Part shown: piece by piece, positions 6,431-6,958 of the stretch
Layout: every line of letters starts with the position of its first letter
Position numbering within the stretch: position 1 is the first letter of the stretch
NCBI GenBank assembly: GCA_015658585.1
Contig: DQOP01000044.1
Coordinates: 1-6,958, forward strand
Origin: Candidatus Poseidoniales archaeon
GTDB lineage: Archaea > Thermoplasmatota > Poseidoniia > MGIII > CG-Epi1
Length of the DNA: 6,958 nt
Reading direction: 5' to 3'
The notes under the pieces: model-generated
The model's input: the letters and a program-made list of their open reading frames with translations, nothing else
Databases searched by the model: none
What the model was told of the DNA's origin: nothing
Translations under genes and position numbers: made by a program

Positions 6431-6437
6431 GTATTAA
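6431..6437 (-). promoter_or_regulatory. possible TATA box of the inositol-3-phosphate synthase gene
   Basis: The minus strand reads TTAATAC, 24-30 nt upstream of ATG 6407, in the short AT-rich gap after the upstream stop codon. No Shine-Dalgarno precedes the ATG, so a leaderless transcript is plausible. It lacks the GGCAYTG motif seen at the regulator promoter. Co-transcription with the upstream gene is also possible. Confidence 0.4.
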
Positions 6438-6446
6438 GAATTTTAG

Positions 6447-6958
6447 TTATTGATACAAAACTGAAAGACAAGTTAGAGACCCATCCGCAGCCTTGAATTG
6501 GGACATCTCCATAGAATGCAAGGTCAAATCTTTATCTTCCAGCAATCGAGAGGTATGAGGATAACCAGCAGCAATCATTACATCCTTTCCAAACGGCAAT
6601 ACATTTGCAGCATAGGCTTCCTTATCAGAAATCCATAGAACTTCAGCATCGGATGGAAAATCAGATTGGGTGAACCAGCCTTCAGGTGCCAGTAGAACTC
6701 CAGGAACAGGAGAAGTACAAATTGAAATCAGATGCAATGAATTACTGGGGACTTGAATTACATGCATCGTAAAACCACGGGCTTCAACAAAATCCTTCAG
6801 ACACTGAATTCCAGCCTCATTGGTCCTAGTACTGTTACCGACCAGAAATTGGTTACCAAACTGGAGGACGTCTCCACCATCCATTCTAGCCTCAGACTCC
6901 ATTAAGACCAGGTCCAAATCCTCTTCCAAGGCGCCTTGGACTGCTGCCTTCTCTCCGA
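6447..6958 (-). CDS. dimethylargininase / arginine deiminase-like amidinohydrolase (5' end outside window)
   Basis: This is the C-terminal 169 residues of a guanidino-group-modifying enzyme of the arginine deiminase/DDAH superfamily, which hydrolyses methylarginines or arginine to citrulline via a covalent Cys intermediate. Family marks in order are an ALEEDLDL helix, MDGGDVLQFG (acidic substrate/active-site region), FLVGNSTRTNEAGI (matching VG-S-RTN-G of DDAH), LHLISIC with the catalytic His, AYAANVLPFG, and DGSLTCLSVLY at the C-terminus, with the nucleophile Cys ten residues... in effect six from the end (CLSVLYQ). The reading frame is open to the window edge; a TTG at 6929 and internal ATGs are not true starts, as the N-terminal third of the fold would be missing. 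The usual LHLKS reads LHLIS here. The stop is 39 nt before the Ino1 ATG. DDAH-like activity is likely, but the precise substrate is uncertain. Confidence 0.88.
   Translation of the reverse strand, partial: GEKAAVQGALEEDLDLVLMESEARMDGGDVLQFGNQFLVGNSTRTNEAGIQCLKDFVEARGFTMHVIQVPSNSLHLISICTSPVPGVLLAPEGWFTQSDFPSDAEVLWISDKEAYAANVLPFGKDVMIAAGYPHTSRLLEDKDLTLHSMEMSQFKAADGSLTCLSVLYQ

Overview
The window reads almost wholly on the minus strand. It carries seven genes, with no RNA genes, mobile elements or CRISPR. It looks archaeal, most likely a mesophilic euryarchaeote of the Thermoplasmata/marine Poseidoniia type. The evidence is TATA-like boxes about 24-31 nt upstream of start codons with no Shine-Dalgarno (leaderless geometry), oligo-T stretches directly after stop codons, a small archaeal-style winged-helix regulator, a tiny zinc-ribbon protein, and a PF09826-type secreted beta-propeller protein. 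The taxon is an inference; no marker gene is present.

Reading in the direction of transcription (right to left), the first block is metabolic. It begins with the C-terminal two thirds of a dimethylargininase/arginine-deiminase-like enzyme (cut by the right edge). Next is an inositol-3-phosphate synthase (Ino1) of the long form, about 443 residues. Last is a VAT-1-like quinone oxidoreductase whose start overlaps the Ino1 stop (ATGA). The block ends in a T7 tract just after the oxidoreductase stop.

The second block looks like a regulated envelope module: a winged-helix regulator, a 64-residue HCCC zinc-ribbon protein, an 898-residue membrane-anchored beta-propeller protein with very acidic segments, and a MacB/LolD-type ABC ATPase cut by the left edge. 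The zinc-ribbon and propeller genes overlap by 8 nt. The ATPase follows after 42 nt.

The most striking non-coding signal is a 19-nt element, TTTTTTTGGCAYTGTTTTA (18 of 19 identical between copies, minus strand). It occurs twice, each time shortly after one gene's stop and exactly 44 nt (first T to A of ATG) before the next ATG, with the TATA box at its downstream end. One copy precedes the regulator. The other precedes an internal ATG of the small zinc-ribbon frame and argues for a shorter start of that gene. This looks like a combined terminator/promoter/operator module, possibly bound by the regulator. A second signal is a perfect 9-bp inverted repeat with a 3-nt loop centred on the ATPase start codon. 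No stretch longer than 300 bases lacks a gene; the longest gaps are about 40-60 nt and hold promoters or terminators.
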